Origin: Enterobacteriaceae bacterium RIT693
Lineage (GTDB): Bacteria > Pseudomonadota > Gammaproteobacteria > Enterobacterales > Enterobacteriaceae
Reading direction: 5' to 3'
Assembly (NCBI GenBank): GCA_009668225.1
Contig: WJYK01000001.1
Span: 434,001 to 498,000, forward strand
DNA length: 64,000 nt
Shown: positions 19,442 to 27,615 of the stretch, piece by piece
Layout: each line of letters begins with the position of its first letter
Numbering within the stretch: position 1 is the stretch's first letter
Position numbers and translations under genes: made by a program
The notes under the pieces: model-generated
The model's database searches: none
Seen by the model: only the letters and a program-made list of their open reading frames with translations
What the model was told of the DNA's origin: nothing

Positions 19442-20818
19442 ATGACTGAAATAACAACAAGTTTAGGCGCAGGAACCCTGTTGGGAATTGCCGCCAGTTC
19501 CGTCGTGCTCCTGCTCGTGTTGATCATGCGTTTTCGCGTGCATGCCTTCCTGGCGCTGACCCTGGTAAGCGTCGTGGTGGCACTCGTGACCGGCGTTCCC
19601 TTCGATAAAATCGTCCCGACGATTCTGGGCGGTTTCGGCAGCACGCTGGCGGGAGTAGCTTTGCTGGTTGGTCTCGGCGCCATGATTGGCCGACTGCTGG
19701 AGATTTCCGGCGGGGCAAAGGTGCTGGCCGACACTCTGGTGGGCACCTTCGGCTCGCACCGGGCCCCCTTCGCGCTGGGCGTCGCGTCCCTGCTGTTCGG
19801 CTTCCCTATCTTCTTCGACGCGGGCCTGGTGGTGATGCTGCCGATTATTTTCAGCGTGGCGAAGCAGTTTGGTGGCTCCACGCTGAAATATGCCCTCCCG
19901 GCGGCCGGCGCCTTTGCCGTTATGCATGCCCTGTTGCCGCCTCATCCAGGGCCGGTTGCCGCCAGCGAGCTGCTGGGGGCAAACATCGGGCTGCTGGTCG
20001 TCGTGGGGCTGATTATCGCCATCCCGACCTGGTACATCGGTGCCTATCTGTTTGGGCTGTATGCCGGGAAGAAATTCGATATTCCGCTGCCTGGCTCCTT
20101 CCTTGGTAAAATTGAGGCTGACGAAAACCACCAGCCACCGTCGTTCGGCATGGTCATGACGATTCTGCTCATGCCGCTGGTGCTGATTTTCCTGGATACC
20201 GGCCTTAACACCGCCACGGTACTCGGCTGGGTCAGCGCCGACAACACGCTGGTTAACTTCTTACGTATGCTGGGCAAAACGCCAATTGCGTTGCTGATCA
20301 CCGTGCTGTTTGCGCTGGCGATATTCAGCGGTAAACACAGTCGCCAGCATCTGGAAAAAGTCTGTGACGGCGCCCTCGGCCCTATTTGCGGCATTATTCT
20401 GGTCACCGGCGCGGGCGGCATGTTCGGCGGCGTACTGCGTGCAAGCGGCATTGGTGATGCGCTGGCTGGCGTACTCTCGGATACCGGAATGCCGGTTATC
20501 GTTGCCGCATTCGTTATATCAACCGCGCTCCGCGTCGCTCAGGGATCTGCAACCGTCGCGCTGACGACCACCGCCGCGCTGGTCTCGCCGATGGTCGAAG
20601 CCACCACCGGCCTCAGCCAGTTTGACTTGTGCTTTATCGTTATCGCCATCGCAGGCGGCGCAACCGTCCTGTCTCACGTGAATGACTCGGGCTTTTGGCT
20701 GGTGGGGCGCTTCCTGGAAATGGACGAGAAAACGACGCTGAAAACCTGGACGGTCATGGAAACGTTGATCGGGACCATTGCCTTCCTGCTGGCAGCGTTG
20801 GGCAGCGTGATTTTGTAA
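19442..20818 (+). CDS. GntP-family sugar-acid (gluconate-type) permease
   Basis: Inner-membrane proton symporter of the gluconate permease family. The 458-residue protein, counted from the ATG at 19442 that follows a GGGGAA ribosome binding site, has 12-14 membrane segments and the family signatures [16 protein letters not shown] near residue 120, HPGPVAA near 165 and [15 protein letters not shown] near 400. The GntR-type operators just upstream point to gluconate or a related hexonate as substrate. Which family member (gntT, gntU, gntP, idnT) it equals cannot be decided by eye. Confidence 0.9.
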   Translation: MTEITTSLGAGTLLGIAASSVVLLLVLIMRFRVHAFLALTLVSVVVALVTGVPFDKIVPTILGGFGSTLAGVALLVGLGAMIGRLLEISGGAKVLADTLVGTFGSHRAPFALGVASLLFGFPIFFDAGLVVMLPIIFSVAKQFGGSTLKYALPAAGAFAVMHALLPPHPGPVAASELLGANIGLLVVVGLIIAIPTWYIGAYLFGLYAGKKFDIPLPGSFLGKIEADENHQPPSFGMVMTILLMPLVLIFLDTGLNTATVLGWVSADNTLVNFLRMLGKTPIALLITVLFALAIFSGKHSRQHLEKVCDGALGPICGIILVTGAGGMFGGVLRASGIGDALAGVLSDTGMPVIVAAFVISTALRVAQGSATVALTTTAALVSPMVEATTGLSQFDLCFIVIAIAGGATVLSHVNDSGFWLVGRFLEMDEKTTLKTWTVMETLIGTIAFLLAALGSVIL

Positions 20819-20899
20819 GCGGCGAAGGCAAAGCCAAAATGTGAGTTATCTCGCTTTCAACTGTACGCTAAGCTCAGTATCATCATTCTTAGATGAACA

Positions 20900-20928
20900 A
20901 CCCTCGCCGGTTTCGGTGAGGGTTTTTC
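20900..20928 (+). terminator. Intrinsic terminator after the GntP-family permease
   Basis: ACCCTCGCCG pairs with CGGTGAGGGT across a GTTT loop and is followed by TTTTT before rnk. Confidence 0.8.
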
Positions 20929-20978
20929 TTTGTAAGCTTTCAGCACATGAGTGCCCTGTTTTTTACACGGAGAGAATA

Positions 20979-21389
20979 ATGTCCAGACCTGCCATCATCA
21001 TTAACGAACTAGACGCCGAACGCCTTGACCGCCTGCTGGAACAGCCGCAGTACGCCAAAGCCCCGGTGGCAGAGGCGCTAAACGCCGAGCTGGATCGCGC
21101 TGAGATGTGCAGCCCGGAAAAGATGCCACCGGATGTTGTATCCATGAACAGCCGCGTAGAGTTTCGCGATTTAAGCACCCGGGAAGTCCACGTTCGTACG
21201 CTGGTCTACCCGGCAAACCTGACCGACAGCGACAGCCAGCTGTCCGTTATGGCACCGGTTGGTGCCGCGCTGCTGGGCCTGCGGGTGGGAGATGCGATCA
21301 ACTGGATCTTACCAAACGGCAGCCAGACGAACCTCGAAGTTCTGGCGCTGCAATACCAGCCGGAAGCCGCCGGTGAATTCCATCGCTAA
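20979..21389 (+). CDS. rnk: Regulator of nucleoside diphosphate kinase Rnk
   Basis: GreA/GreB-like protein that binds RNA polymerase and affects nucleoside diphosphate kinase levels. The 136-residue product from ATG 20979 (preceded by CGGAGAG) matches the E. coli length, with an N-terminal short coiled part ([16 protein letters not shown]) and a C-terminal FKBP-like GreA domain ending in the [11 protein letters not shown] region. A longer in-frame upstream start (20841) would run through the preceding terminator and is rejected. It lies next to rna/cit as in E. coli. Confidence 0.94.
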   Translation: MSRPAIIINELDAERLDRLLEQPQYAKAPVAEALNAELDRAEMCSPEKMPPDVVSMNSRVEFRDLSTREVHVRTLVYPANLTDSDSQLSVMAPVGAALLGLRVGDAINWILPNGSQTNLEVLALQYQPEAAGEFHR

Positions 21390-21394
21390 TCCTG

Positions 21395-21420
21395 TCCCCC
21401 CTCTGTCTCTACAGGGGGGA
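21395..21420. terminator. GC-rich hairpin after rnk
   Basis: TCCCCCTCTGT pairs with ACAGGGGGGA (one mismatch) around tctct. No T run follows on the + strand. It resembles the CCCTC...GAGGG hairpins found after apeR, the lafZ partner and mtnA. Confidence 0.5.
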
Positions 21421-21700
21421 ATCTGCCACAGCGATTATTTTTTACTTCCATTACCCGCTTATATCGCTTAATTTCAACTACCAATAGTTATAGTTTCTGT
21501 ACAAAAAGAAGATTTATCTTTGTTTAATTAATTGACAAAGCTGATATCATTCATGCCAGTGCATTTTATTTTGCTGAAATGTAAATATCCGTACCAGATA
21601 AATAACATATCACCCCTCACTCATTGACGTAGATTATCTATTAATGTTATTCACGGCGGTGCCGATATATTTCCGATGGTTATTTATAAATGGAGAAGTT
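21421..21700 (+). promoter_or_regulatory. AT-rich upstream region of the aryl polyene cluster
   Basis: The 280 bp before apeA are strongly AT-rich compared with the cluster itself and should carry its promoter. A TTGACA lies near 21532 without a well-spaced -10. A GGAGAAG ribosome binding site lies just before the apeA ATG at 21701. The composition suits H-NS silencing, but no specific operator is evident. Confidence 0.45.
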
Positions 21701-22087
21701 ATGAAAAAGGTTGCAAAGTTATTCGGTATGTTTGTGATTTTAGGGGTTCTCGCTGGCTGTGCGCGTACGGCACCTATCGCGAATATTCAAACAACCGTTA
21801 GCGCGGGTCACACTGACGCGCAGGTTAAAAATGCGATTCTTAAAGCCGGTATTCAGCGCCAGTGGATAATGAACGAAGTTAGCCCTGGGGTTATCAAAGC
21901 CCGCCAACAGGCTCGTGATTTCACTGCAGACGTGCGCATTAATTACACCGCGAATGGCTATTCTATTAATTATGAAAACAGTCTGAACCTGCGCGCTTCC
22001 GACGGCAAAATCCACAAAAACTACAACCGCTGGGTTCGCAATCTCGACAAAGATATTCAGGTCAATCTCGCCTCTTCGGGTCTGTAA
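21701..22087 (+). CDS. apeA: ApeA, small lipoprotein opening the aryl polyene cluster
   Basis: 128-residue predicted lipoprotein: Lys-rich start, hydrophobic stretch and lipobox VLAGC with Cys20. The ATG at 21701 follows GGAGAAG; the longer frame from 21644 has no such site. The mature part (about 109 residues) resembles small outer-membrane lipoproteins of unknown function with Tyr/Asn-rich strands (TANGYSINYENSLNL). It lies at the position of apeA in the 18-gene E. coli-type APE cluster. A terminator-like hairpin separates it from apeB, so it may be made in excess of the other gene products. Confidence 0.85.
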   Translation: MKKVAKLFGMFVILGVLAGCARTAPIANIQTTVSAGHTDAQVKNAILKAGIQRQWIMNEVSPGVIKARQQARDFTADVRINYTANGYSINYENSLNLRASDGKIHKNYNRWVRNLDKDIQVNLASSGL

Positions 22088-22095
22088 TTATGCTT

Positions 22096-22124
22096 AACGC
22101 TGGGCCTGGCGGCTCAGCGTTTTC
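22096..22124 (+). terminator. Terminator-like hairpin between apeA and apeB
   Basis: AACGCTG pairs with CAGCGTT, with an inner GCC/GGC pair, and is followed by TTTTCTT. It lies in the 73-bp gap and could attenuate transcription of apeB-apeR. Confidence 0.6.
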
Positions 22125-22160
22125 TTATTGTTATTGCTACGTTAACAGGTTACGCAACGC

Positions 22161-23222
22161 ATGTACGAACAGGACAGTCTTAGCGCACTGGATGCTATCA
22201 CGGAAGCCCAGCGAATCGCTTTTGCCCCCATGCTATTTCAAACGGCGCTCTGCCTGCGCAATGCTGGCGTACTCGCTTACCTCGATCGGCAAGGTAAACG
22301 TGGTGCAACTCTCGAAGAAATAACAGAACACTGTGACGTTAACGAATATGCTGCCAGCGTTTTACTGGATATGGGCCTAAGCGGGCGTATTATTTTCCGG
22401 CAAAATACGCATTATTTCCTGGCGAAAATAGGTCATTTCCTGGTGCACGACACCATGACGCGTGTGAATATGGATTTTACCCAGGACGTTTGCTATCAGG
22501 GGCTGTTCTTCCTGGAAGACGCGCTAAAAGAGGGCAAGCCTTCGGGCCTGAAAGTTTTTGGCAACTGGCCAACCATTTACCCGGCGCTCTCGCAGTTACC
22601 AGATTCAGCCCGTGAAAGCTGGTTTGCTTTCGATCATTACTATTCCGATGCGGCTTTTGAAGCAGCCTTACCACATGTTTTCGCCAGCCAACCGGCTCGT
22701 CTTTATGACGTTGGTGGAAATACGGGGAAATGGGCATTACGCTGCTGCAAATATGATGAAAAAGTGGCGGTTACCCTCCTGGATTTACCGCAACAAATTG
22801 CACTCGCGCGTGAAAATATAGAGAATGCAGGGCTTTCCAGACGTATTGATTTCCACAGCGTAGATATGCTGAGCGATTCCCCCCTGCCCGGAGAGGCAGA
22901 TATCTGGTGGATGAGCCAGTTCCTGGACTGCTTCTCGCCGGAGCAAATCATTACGCTTCTCAGCAACGTTGCCCGGGTGATGAAGCCGGGCGCAAGGCTC
23001 TGCGTGATGGAACTGTTTTGGGACGCACAAAAATTTGAAGCGGCTTCGTTTAGTCTTAACGCCTCTTCGCTTTACTTTACCTGCATGGCCAACGGCAACA
23101 GCCGTTTTTACAGCGTAGAGAAGTTTTATCGTTATCTGGAAATGGCTGGGTTCCAGGTTTCAGAACGCCACGATAACTTAGGCGTGGGTCATACCTTGCT
23201 GGTATGCCAGAAAATCTCCTGA
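22161..23222 (+). CDS. apeB: ApeB, SAM-dependent methyltransferase
   Basis: 353-residue class I methyltransferase. An N-terminal winged-helix-like dimerisation region (about 1-100), as in O-methyltransferases, is followed by a Rossmann domain with the SAM motif LYDVGGNTGKWAL near residue 178 and the acidic motif LLDLPQQIALARENI near 202. In aryl polyene clusters such an enzyme is thought to methylate the aryl head group. A CCAGCGC/GCGCTGG hairpin (23224-23242) follows before apeC. Confidence 0.9.
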   Translation: MYEQDSLSALDAITEAQRIAFAPMLFQTALCLRNAGVLAYLDRQGKRGATLEEITEHCDVNEYAASVLLDMGLSGRIIFRQNTHYFLAKIGHFLVHDTMTRVNMDFTQDVCYQGLFFLEDALKEGKPSGLKVFGNWPTIYPALSQLPDSARESWFAFDHYYSDAAFEAALPHVFASQPARLYDVGGNTGKWALRCCKYDEKVAVTLLDLPQQIALARENIENAGLSRRIDFHSVDMLSDSPLPGEADIWWMSQFLDCFSPEQIITLLSNVARVMKPGARLCVMELFWDAQKFEAASFSLNASSLYFTCMANGNSRFYSVEKFYRYLEMAGFQVSERHDNLGVGHTLLVCQKIS

Positions 23223-23292
23223 CCCAGCGCGCTCAGCGCTGGTGCTTAGTGTAACCGTAATATAATCATTGAATTATCGCAGAATCACGCGG

Positions 23293-24015
23293 ATGAAATT
23301 TGCACTTAACATTATTGACTGGCAGGCGAAAGCGCCGGGCCTCAGCAACGCGACAGAGTGGCAACAGTGGTCACAGCGCGGGCAGACTATCGACCCCACG
23401 CTCCCCCTGGGTGCATTAAGCGAGCTTCCGATGATGACGGCCCGCCGCCTCAGCTCAGGTAGCAAACTGGCCGTTGACTGCGGGCTGGCAATGCTGCGTC
23501 GCCATCAAATTGATGCGGTGCTGTATACCAGCCGCCACGGAGAACTCGAGCGTAATTACCGCATTTTGCACGCGCTGGCGACGGAACAACCGCTCTCTCC
23601 GACGGATTTCGCGCTTTCGGTTCATAATTCATCCGTTGGTAACCTCACGATTGCCGCGAAAAAACCGATTACGTCAGCCTCACTGTCCGCCGGTAAAGAC
23701 ACCTTCCAGCAGGGGCTGTGCGAAGTCATCTGCCTGCTGCAGGCGGGTTACCAGAAAGTCCTGATGGTTGACTTTGACGGCCAGCTGCCGGCGTTTTACC
23801 ACCCGCATATCGCGCCGCAGATGCCCACCTGGCCGTACGCCGTTGCGCTGGTCTTTGAGGCGGGAAGCAGCCTACGGTGCAGCACGCAAAAAAGCGAGGC
23901 CACCGGCGAACCCACATTGCCGCAAAGCCTGCTGTTTTTACAGCACTATTTGAATGACTGTTCGGCCTTTACCCTACCGGGCGAGCGTGTTGAATGGCAA
24001 TGGAGTCGCGCATGA
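23293..24015 (+). CDS. apeC: ApeC, ketosynthase-like chain-length factor partner
   Basis: 240-residue protein of the short beta-ketoacyl-synthase-like family found in aryl polyene clusters. It covers only the N-terminal half of a ketosynthase. At the place of the nucleophile it reads LSVHNSSVGNL, with no Cys, so it should not condense by itself. The family is reported to pair with ApeO as a chain-length factor. The chosen ATG at 23293 follows CACGCGG; an earlier start at 23269 is possible. Its TGA overlaps the ATG of apeD. Confidence 0.85.
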   Translation: MKFALNIIDWQAKAPGLSNATEWQQWSQRGQTIDPTLPLGALSELPMMTARRLSSGSKLAVDCGLAMLRRHQIDAVLYTSRHGELERNYRILHALATEQPLSPTDFALSVHNSSVGNLTIAAKKPITSASLSAGKDTFQQGLCEVICLLQAGYQKVLMVDFDGQLPAFYHPHIAPQMPTWPYAVALVFEAGSSLRCSTQKSEATGEPTLPQSLLFLQHYLNDCSAFTLPGERVEWQWSRA

Positions 24016-24827
24016 GCGGCGTTGCGGCACGGCTAAACTGGCTATGGCGACTGGTCATGACGGGCTTCTGTTTTGCGCTGTTTGGCCTCGGCGGGCTACT
24101 GCTCTCTACCGTTTGGTTTAACTTACTGTTGGTGTTTATCAGGGATACTGCAACACGTCGCCGCATCGCGCGCCGCAGTATTGCCGCAAGCTTTCGCCTT
24201 TTTCTGACGATCGCAAAAACCATCAGGGTGCTGGACTACCATATTGAGGGGCGGGACATTCTTCACGCCGAGCGCGGCTGCCTGGTGGTGGCCAACCACC
24301 CAACGCTGATTGACTACGTTCTGCTCGCATCCGTCATGCCCGAGACAGATTGCCTGGTTAAAGATGCGCTGCTTAAAAACCCGTTTGTCAGCGGCGTCAT
24401 TCGTGCCGCGGACTATCTGGTTAACAGTCAGGCCGACGCGCTATTACCCGCCAGCCGCCAGCGGCTGCAGCAAGGTGACACAATTTTGATCTTTCCCGAG
24501 GGCACGCGAACGCAGCCCGGCGGTAAAATGACGCTTCAGCGCGGTGCGGCCAATATCGCCGTGCGCTGCGGCAGCGACTTACGCGTTGCGACGATCCACT
24601 GCAGTGAGAACCTGCTGGACAAGCAAAGCAAATGGTACAATGTCCCGCCAGCAAAACCCTTATTTACCGTCAGGGTGCGCGAACGGATAAGCATTGACCA
24701 GTTTCACCAGGCAAACTCACAAGAACCGGCGCTGGCGGCAAGGCAGCTAAACCGGCATCTTTTGCTTCAATTACAACAGGGGACAAACCCTCTTTCGGGT
24801 ATTAATGATGCAAGCGCTCTATCTTGA
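24012..24827 (+). CDS. apeD: ApeD, membrane lysophospholipid-type acyltransferase
   Basis: 271-residue PlsC-like acyltransferase with an N-terminal membrane helix (about 13-40) and both family motifs: NHPTLID (NHx4D, near residue 95) and FPEGTRT near 165. In this cluster it may move the polyene onto a lipid anchor or link it during membrane assembly (inference). The ATG at 24012 overlaps the apeC stop and follows TGGAG, which favours it over the start at 23994. Confidence 0.88.
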   Translation: MSGVAARLNWLWRLVMTGFCFALFGLGGLLLSTVWFNLLLVFIRDTATRRRIARRSIAASFRLFLTIAKTIRVLDYHIEGRDILHAERGCLVVANHPTLIDYVLLASVMPETDCLVKDALLKNPFVSGVIRAADYLVNSQADALLPASRQRLQQGDTILIFPEGTRTQPGGKMTLQRGAANIAVRCGSDLRVATIHCSENLLDKQSKWYNVPPAKPLFTVRVRERISIDQFHQANSQEPALAARQLNRHLLLQLQQGTNPLSGINDASALS

Positions 24828-25065
24828 AATTAAAAATCTCATCATAAACACACTCAATCTGGATGAAATGTCGAGCGACGACATTGACACCGATGCAGCA
24901 CTCTTTGGCGAGGGTTTAGGCCTGGACTCGATTGATGCTCTGGAACTGGGGCTGGCGGTGAAAAACCAGTATGGCGTGGTGCTTTCCGCTGAGAGCGAAG
25001 AGATGCGCCAGCACTTCTTTTCCGTTGCCACGCTGGCATCTTTCATTCACGCTCAACGAGCCTGA
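24805..25065 (+). CDS. apeE: ApeE, acyl carrier protein
   Basis: 86-residue acyl carrier protein with the phosphopantetheine site GLGLDSIDALEL (Ser near residue 42). One of two adjacent ACPs that carry the growing aryl-polyene chain. It overlaps the 3' end of apeD by 23 bp and is followed by apeF after 12 bp. No dedicated phosphopantetheinyl transferase gene lies in the cluster. Confidence 0.94.
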   Translation: MMQALYLEIKNLIINTLNLDEMSSDDIDTDAALFGEGLGLDSIDALELGLAVKNQYGVVLSAESEEMRQHFFSVATLASFIHAQRA

Positions 25066-25077
25066 GGAGAGTCCGTT

Positions 25078-25329
25078 ATGACCGATCCACACGCTATTTA
25101 TGAAGAAGTTTCCGCGCTGCTGGTGAAGCTGTTTGAAATCGATCCTCAGGACATCAAACCTGAAGCTCGCCTGTACGAAGATCTGGAATTAGACAGCATC
25201 GATGCTGTGGATATGATTGTCCATCTGCAAAAGAAAACCGGCAAAAAAATCAAACCGGAAGAGTTCAAAGCCGTTCGCACCATACAGGATGTGGTCGACG
25301 CGGTAGAACGTCTGTTACAAGAAGCGTAA
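25078..25329 (+). CDS. apeF: ApeF, acyl carrier protein
   Basis: 83-residue acyl carrier protein with the attachment motif LELDSIDAVDM (Ser near residue 38) and the acidic helix-2 face expected for ketosynthase docking. It is preceded by a GAGGAGAG ribosome binding site. Paired ACPs are a hallmark of aryl polyene clusters. Confidence 0.94.
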   Translation: MTDPHAIYEEVSALLVKLFEIDPQDIKPEARLYEDLELDSIDAVDMIVHLQKKTGKKIKPEEFKAVRTIQDVVDAVERLLQEA

Positions 25330-25335
25330 CGCGCT

Positions 25336-25917
25336 ATGCCGTGCGCTCGCGCTTTTCCGGGTGTACAGCTGCTGACGGGACTGCTGCTGCTGGCCTGGCC
25401 AGGCATTATTTGGCTGGGTCTGGCACATAACAGCCTGCACTGGCTGCTACCGCTCATGGCTCTGCTGCTGTTTGTCCGCTTTCGCCAAACCCGACGACAG
25501 GCTGGTCCTTTGCGGATCGTCACCCAGGTTGTGGCCGTCGCCGGGATAGTGCTGTGCGCGGCCAGTTATCTGCTGAAAACGCACCAGCTGCTGCTGTTTT
25601 ACCCGGTGGTGGTGAACAGCGTGATGCTTGCCGTCTTCGGCGGATCACTCTGGTCCGCTATGCCGATTGTCGAACGTCTGGCACGACTGCGTGACCCCGA
25701 ACTTCCTGAGACGGCGGTGCGTTATACCCGCCGCGTCACACAAATCTGGTGCCTGTTTTTTATTGCCAACGGGAGCATTGCGCTGTTCACCGCGCTGTAT
25801 GGTGATATGGCACTGTGGACGGCCTGGAACGGCATGATTGCCTATCTGCTGATGGGGACGTTAATGGCAGGAGAGTGGCTGGTACGCCGTCGGGTGATAA
25901 AAAGAGAATCACAATGA
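25336..25917 (+). CDS. apeG: ApeG, polytopic membrane protein
   Basis: 193-residue hydrophobic protein with about five predicted membrane segments (LLTGLLLLAWPGIIWLGL, LLPLMALLLFV, VVAVAGIVLCAA, and two in the last third). It belongs to an uncharacterised family that regularly accompanies aryl polyene genes. Its function is unknown; a scaffold or transport role at the inner membrane is a guess. Its TGA overlaps the apeH ATG (ATGA). Confidence 0.85.
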   Translation: MPCARAFPGVQLLTGLLLLAWPGIIWLGLAHNSLHWLLPLMALLLFVRFRQTRRQAGPLRIVTQVVAVAGIVLCAASYLLKTHQLLLFYPVVVNSVMLAVFGGSLWSAMPIVERLARLRDPELPETAVRYTRRVTQIWCLFFIANGSIALFTALYGDMALWTAWNGMIAYLLMGTLMAGEWLVRRRVIKRESQ

Positions 25918-27275
25918 AGCAACCTCTTTCTCTGGCGAGGTGGTTAACCGCTCCGCGCCCTTCCTCCACGATTGTTGCCTGGCTTGGCAACCAGGAGTGG
26001 ACGCTGGAACATTTGCGCCACGACGTCGCACAGCTGATGCAGCACATGGCCCATCGCCCTGGCCAGCGCTGGGCGCTGTGCTTTGAAAACAGCTACCTGT
26101 TTCTTGTGGCGATGCTGGCGACGCTTCACGCCGGAAGAACGCCGGTTATCCCAGGGCACTGCCGGGTCGCGCTGCTTAATGAGCAATGCAGCCTGTTCGA
26201 CGGCGTATTGAGCGACAAAGACCTTGCCTGGCAGGGGCCACTCTGTATTGTGCGTTCAGAGCAAAAAATAGCAGAAGAAGCCGTCTTTTTCCCCGATATT
26301 GCTGACGATGCTTTCGTGGAACTGTTCACCTCGGGTTCAACCGGCACGCCTAAGCGTGTGATCAAATCCATCACCCATCTCGACCACGAGGCCGCGCTGC
26401 TGACGGCGCATTTTGCCGAACGGTTTGAAGGGTGCAGAATCGTCGCCTCGGTGGTGCCGCAGCACCTCTATGGGCTCACCTTCCGCATCTTTTTACCGAT
26501 GGCGCTTGGGCAACCACTTCACGCGGCGATGCTTTACTACGCCGAACAGCTTGCCGCGCTGAGCCCCAGGCACCGCTATGCGTTTATTAGCAGCCCGGCT
26601 TTCCTGAAACGTCTTGATCTCCAGCTTTCACCACCACCGGTAGACATTATTCTCTCGGCGGGCGGCCAGCTCCCCTGGCAAGATGTTGCGCAGGCATCTC
26701 GCTGGCTGGGCGTATTCCCGGATGAAATTTATGGCAGTACCGAAACCGGCGTACTCGCCTGGCGCTACCGCGAGCGAGATGACATTCCCTGGTGGCCGTT
26801 CCCAGGCATAAACATCGCCGCTGAGGGTGAATCTTTCCGTGCCCGTTCACCGCTCATTGCCGCACAAGATGGCCTGCTGCTGGACGACATCCTGCACTTT
26901 GATGCTGACGGAACATTTCGCCTGATGGGGCGCCGCGGGCGCGTCGTCAAAATTGAAGAAAAACGCATTTCTCTGACCGAAATTGAGCAGCGCTTGCTGA
27001 CGCTGGAGGGCATCTGTGAGGCCGCCGCCCTGCCGGTTTCACGCGGCGGGCGTCAGGGAATTGGCGTCTTACTGGTTCTCAATGAATCAGCACGCCAGCG
27101 CTGGCAGCAGCGCAGCGGTAAAGCCCAGGAAATGGCATGGCGAAGGTCGCTTCAGCCCTGGCTTGAACCCGTCGCCATGCCGCGCTACTGGCGCGTGGTG
27201 GACGAAATTCCGGTCAATAACATGAACAAGCGTGTCTATGCGCAATTACAGGAGTTATTTCATGAAACCTCATGA
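25914..27275 (+). CDS. apeH: ApeH, acyl/aryl-ACP ligase (AMP-forming)
   Basis: 453-residue adenylating enzyme that should activate the aryl starter acid (4-hydroxybenzoate-like) for loading on the ACP. The AMP-binding loop TSGSTGTPKRV (near residue 138), GSTETGVLAWR (near 273) and RRGRVVKIEEKRIS (C-terminal hinge, near 343) are all present. The ATG at 25914 overlaps the apeG stop; the apparent upstream extension from 25815 lies inside apeG and is rejected. It overlaps apeI by 14 bp. Confidence 0.92.
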   Translation: MKQPLSLARWLTAPRPSSTIVAWLGNQEWTLEHLRHDVAQLMQHMAHRPGQRWALCFENSYLFLVAMLATLHAGRTPVIPGHCRVALLNEQCSLFDGVLSDKDLAWQGPLCIVRSEQKIAEEAVFFPDIADDAFVELFTSGSTGTPKRVIKSITHLDHEAALLTAHFAERFEGCRIVASVVPQHLYGLTFRIFLPMALGQPLHAAMLYYAEQLAALSPRHRYAFISSPAFLKRLDLQLSPPPVDIILSAGGQLPWQDVAQASRWLGVFPDEIYGSTETGVLAWRYRERDDIPWWPFPGINIAAEGESFRARSPLIAAQDGLLLDDILHFDADGTFRLMGRRGRVVKIEEKRISLTEIEQRLLTLEGICEAAALPVSRGGRQGIGVLLVLNESARQRWQQRSGKAQEMAWRRSLQPWLEPVAMPRYWRVVDEIPVNNMNKRVYAQLQELFHETS

Positions 27276-27615
27276 AATTGAGCGCCATCAGGCACGGCCA
27301 GAAACGCTGGAAGTTGTGCTTTATCTCGACCCTTCCCTGTTTTGGTTCAAAGGCCACTTTGCCGTACAGCCTCTGCTGCCGGGCGTTGCCCAACTGGACT
27401 GGGTGATGCTGTATGCCCGCGAGCTGCTGGCATCGGACTACCGTTTCCACAGCATTCAGAACGTGAAGTTCCAGGCTCCGCTGCTGCCGGAATCCACCGT
27501 CACATTAATGCTGGAATGGCAGGAAGCCCGGCAGATCCTGAGCTTTAGCTTTAAGCGCCACGACGGCGAGGAACGCCATACCGCCAGCAGCGGGAAGATT
27601 CGTTTATGTCGCTGA
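27262..27615 (+). CDS. apeI: ApeI, hotdog-fold 3-hydroxyacyl-ACP dehydratase
   Basis: 117-residue hotdog protein of the FabA/FabZ type. The catalytic His is in LFWFKGHFAVQPLLPGVAQLDWVM. It should dehydrate the beta-hydroxy intermediates, making the conjugated double bonds; in Xenorhabdus it acts with ApeP. The ATG at 27262 lies after AGGAGTTATTTC, inside the end of apeH. Confidence 0.9.
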   Translation: MKPHEIERHQARPETLEVVLYLDPSLFWFKGHFAVQPLLPGVAQLDWVMLYARELLASDYRFHSIQNVKFQAPLLPESTVTLMLEWQEARQILSFSFKRHDGEERHTASSGKIRLCR

